Assembly: GCF_028290625.1 (NCBI RefSeq)
Contig: NZ_JAQGJM010000018.1
Location: forward strand, 1-34,854
Reading direction: 5' to 3'
DNA from: Devosia sp.
Lineage (GTDB): Bacteria > Pseudomonadota > Alphaproteobacteria > Rhizobiales > Devosiaceae
DNA: 34,854 nt
Shown: positions 33,387 to 34,854 of the stretch, piece after piece
Layout: every line of letters starts with the position of its first letter
How positions within the stretch are numbered: the first letter of the stretch is position 1
The notes under the pieces: model-generated
Databases searched by the model: none
The model's input: the letters and a program-made list of their open reading frames with translations, nothing else
What the model was told of the DNA's origin: nothing
Translations under genes and position numbers: made by a program

Positions 33387-34307
33387 CTAAGGCCGCTGCA
33401 GACCCGTCGCCCCGACATAGAGCGAATAGACGTACTGGCTGGAGGTGATGAACAGCCGGTTGCGCCGCGCGCCGCCGAAGGTCAGGTTCGACGTGGCCTG
33501 GCCGGTGCGGATGCGGCCCAACAGGGCGCCGGCGGGATTGTAGACATTCACGCAGGGGCCGGCGCTGGTCCAGATATTGCCCTCGGTATCGAGCCGGAAG
33601 CCATCGGGCAGGCCGGTGTCGACATCGACATAGGTGCGCCCATTGGCCAGCGTCTTGCCGCCCATGACGTCAAACTGGCGGATATGGGCGGGCCAATCCG
33701 GATCGTGGCTGCGGCCGGTATCGGCGATGTAGAGAATGCTTTCGTCGGCCGAGAAGGCCAGCCCGTTGGGTTTGGCAAAATCGTCGACGACTACCGTCAG
33801 CGAACCATCGGCCGGATCGAAGCGGAACACGTTGCAGCGTTCCTGCTCCTGGTCGGACTTGTAGCCTTCGTAATCCGACAAAATCCCATACGGCGGATCG
33901 GTGAACCAGATCGTGCCATCCGACTTGACCACTACGTCATTGGGCGAATTGAGGCGCTTGCCCTGATAGCTGTCGACCAGCGTCGTCACAGTGCCATCCG
34001 GCTCGGTGCGCAACACGGCTCGGGCGCCGTGCGAGCACGAAATCAGCCGCCCCTCACGGTCGCGGGTATGCCCATTGGTGTAATTAGCCGGGCTGCGGAA
34101 GGTAGAGACGCCCAGGTCGGGCGTATAGCGCAAGATGCGGTTATTGGGAATGTCGGACCATAGCAGGTAGCCACCATCGTTGAACCAGACCGGCCCCTCG
34201 GCCCAGCGGCAACCATCGTACAGCGTCTCCATCGGCGCCGTGCTGATGACGAGATCGTAGAATTTCTTGTCGATGTATTCGAGATTTTCGCCTGCCAGCA
34301 ATGCCAT
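33387..34307 (-). CDS. SMP-30/gluconolactonase family protein, 306 aa
   Basis: It is a six-bladed beta-propeller lactonase. Metal ligands of the family are visible: Glu in WAEGPVW, Asn in SPNDVVVKSDG, Asn in KPNGLAFSADES and Asp in GLPDGFRLDTEGN. There is no signal peptide, so it should be cytosolic. Family enzymes open sugar lactones; in the non-phosphorylated sugar routes this is the step between dehydrogenase and dehydratase, so it may act with the cluster at 28865-32692 (inference; no CTAACATGTTAG palindrome is seen before it). ATG at 34307 follows GGGAG; the open frame from 34430 has no support. Confidence 0.9.
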   Translation of the reverse strand: MALLAGENLEYIDKKFYDLVISTAPMETLYDGCRWAEGPVWFNDGGYLLWSDIPNNRILRYTPDLGVSTFRSPANYTNGHTRDREGRLISCSHGARAVLRTEPDGTVTTLVDSYQGKRLNSPNDVVVKSDGTIWFTDPPYGILSDYEGYKSDQEQERCNVFRFDPADGSLTVVVDDFAKPNGLAFSADESILYIADTGRSHDPDWPAHIRQFDVMGGKTLANGRTYVDVDTGLPDGFRLDTEGNIWTSAGPCVNVYNPAGALLGRIRTGQATSNLTFGGARRNRLFITSSQYVYSLYVGATGLQRP

Positions 34308-34452
34308 GTTCGTGGTCTCCCTTTGGCGGCATTTGAGGCAAGTGGGCGGGCGGGCGCAAGGTGGGTCGGCGCGGAATTTTGGATGTTTCGACGATCCAAC
34401 CATCAAGGCCAACCGCACTTTGCCAAACACAATGCCGCCCCACCAACGGTGT

Positions 34453-34513
34453 CATACCGGCGCAGGCCGGTACCCATCCTGAGATGTGGCTGCAACCGCA
34501 GGTGGTTGCGAAG
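34453..34513. repeat. REP-like hairpins in the 34.3-34.85 kb gap
   Basis: ACCGGC-GCAG-GCCGGT (34456-34471) is a perfect hairpin inside a GTCATACCGG...CCCATCC context common in rhizobial dispersed repeats. A second hairpin, GCAACC-N6-GGTTGC, lies at 34492-34509. These are the left part of the 547-base gap after the SMP-30 gene, which has no credible gene. Confidence 0.55.
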
Positions 34514-34519
34514 CCAACC

Positions 34520-34681
34520 TGCCACGTCCTCGTGGTGGTTCGAGGGTCGCTACGCTCCCACCTCACCATGAGGACTACTGAAACAACGCAATTCTAACGG
34601 CATCCCCATGTGAAAACTCCCTCAGTAGCCCTCGTGGTGAGGTGTGAGCCCTTGCGAGCCTCGAACCACGAGGGCGTGGCA
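34520..34681. repeat. Large imperfect inverted repeat, arms of about 60 bases
   Basis: The left arm (34520-34580, TGCCACGTCCTCGTGG to ACTACTG) and right arm (34622-34681, CAGTAGCCCTCGTGG to GTGGCA) are close reverse complements separated by about 40 bases, with TGCCACG/CGTGGCA at the outer ends. Both arms themselves carry a CTCGTGGT...TCGAGG...CACC palindrome. The pattern suggests a small non-autonomous element or a pair of dispersed repeats, and nothing protein-coding is seen between or after them to the end of the window. The last bases (ATGGAGGCCA at 34845-34854) may be the start of another gene. Confidence 0.65.
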
Positions 34682-34854
34682 CAATCTATCCAACTAATCC
34701 CCACCCCCTCCACCCTCCCCCATAATCGCCCCCGATATCTCCACAATGGCTGCGGGTTCGCGACGAACGGCCGTGGGGAGTTTGGTGGGAGGGGAATGCG
34801 GTCGCGCGATCCCTGGGCCAGCGCGACGTTCGTCTCCTGAAACAATGGAGGCCA

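Noticed and set aside
34594..34845. Open frame of 83 codons on the minus strand
   Set aside because: It runs through the inverted repeats and has no good start or family signature.

Overview
The window looks like a chromosomal segment of a GC-rich alphaproteobacterium of the Hyphomicrobiales, probably Devosia-like. The evidence is the 5S rRNA tail, an initiator tRNA with an A-U first pair in its anticodon stem, rhizobia-type palindromic repeats, a CtrA-type TTAA-N7-TTAA box, and overall gene style (genus is inference). No phage, IS, plasmid or CRISPR signature was seen.

Layout. 1-180: 3' end of a 5S rRNA gene and its terminator, closing an rRNA operon. 0.25-9 kb: two small minus-strand genes, a large MscS-type channel, an exported MltB-type lytic transglycosylase behind a CtrA-like box, an exported alpha/beta hydrolase, a nucleotidyltransferase whose stop codon comes from a palindromic repeat, two divergent VOC proteins, and an overlapping bfd-bfr iron-storage pair. 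9-13.7 kb: a second alpha/beta hydrolase paralogous to the first, a Sel1-repeat protein, an LprI-like/DUF599 pair and a Tas-like aldo-keto reductase. 13.8-14.05 kb: promoter, lone initiator tRNA and terminator. 14-21.7 kb: a tetR-MFS operon, a remnant of an Ldh_2-type dehydrogenase fused to the start of a GntR gene, a 2-keto-4-pentenoate hydratase-like enzyme, an O-antigen-ligase-like membrane protein, L-serine dehydratase, a small hydrolase and an NTF2-like protein. 21.8-28.7 kb: a frameshifted diguanylate cyclase gene, two tandem exported LprI + DUF3298 proteins, a small acetyltransferase, a TPR lipoprotein-like/exported protein, tandem DedA membrane proteins and a RidA protein.

28.8-34.3 kb is the most coherent functional unit: a sugar-acid/deoxysugar catabolic cluster with an FAH-family hydrolase, an RbsD/FucU mutarotase, a GntR-FCD regulator and a divergent UxaA-family dehydratase. 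The same palindrome, CTAACATGTTAG, lies in front of the FAH gene and in the gntR-uxaA divergent region, so it is very probably the GntR operator. The most likely substrate is L-fucose or a related sugar, using the non-phosphorylated route. An rnk gene with a long structured leader and an SMP-30/gluconolactonase-like gene follow. The last 0.5 kb is repeat-rich intergenic DNA with a large inverted repeat.

The points most worth a second look are the shared GntR operator, the two LprI-DUF3298 fusions (both domains are linked to lysozyme binding in other bacteria), the frameshift in the GGDEF gene, the CtrA-type site before the lytic transglycosylase, the structured rnk leader, and the repeat copy that forms the end of a coding sequence. 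No clear defence island or wholly new system was recognised.
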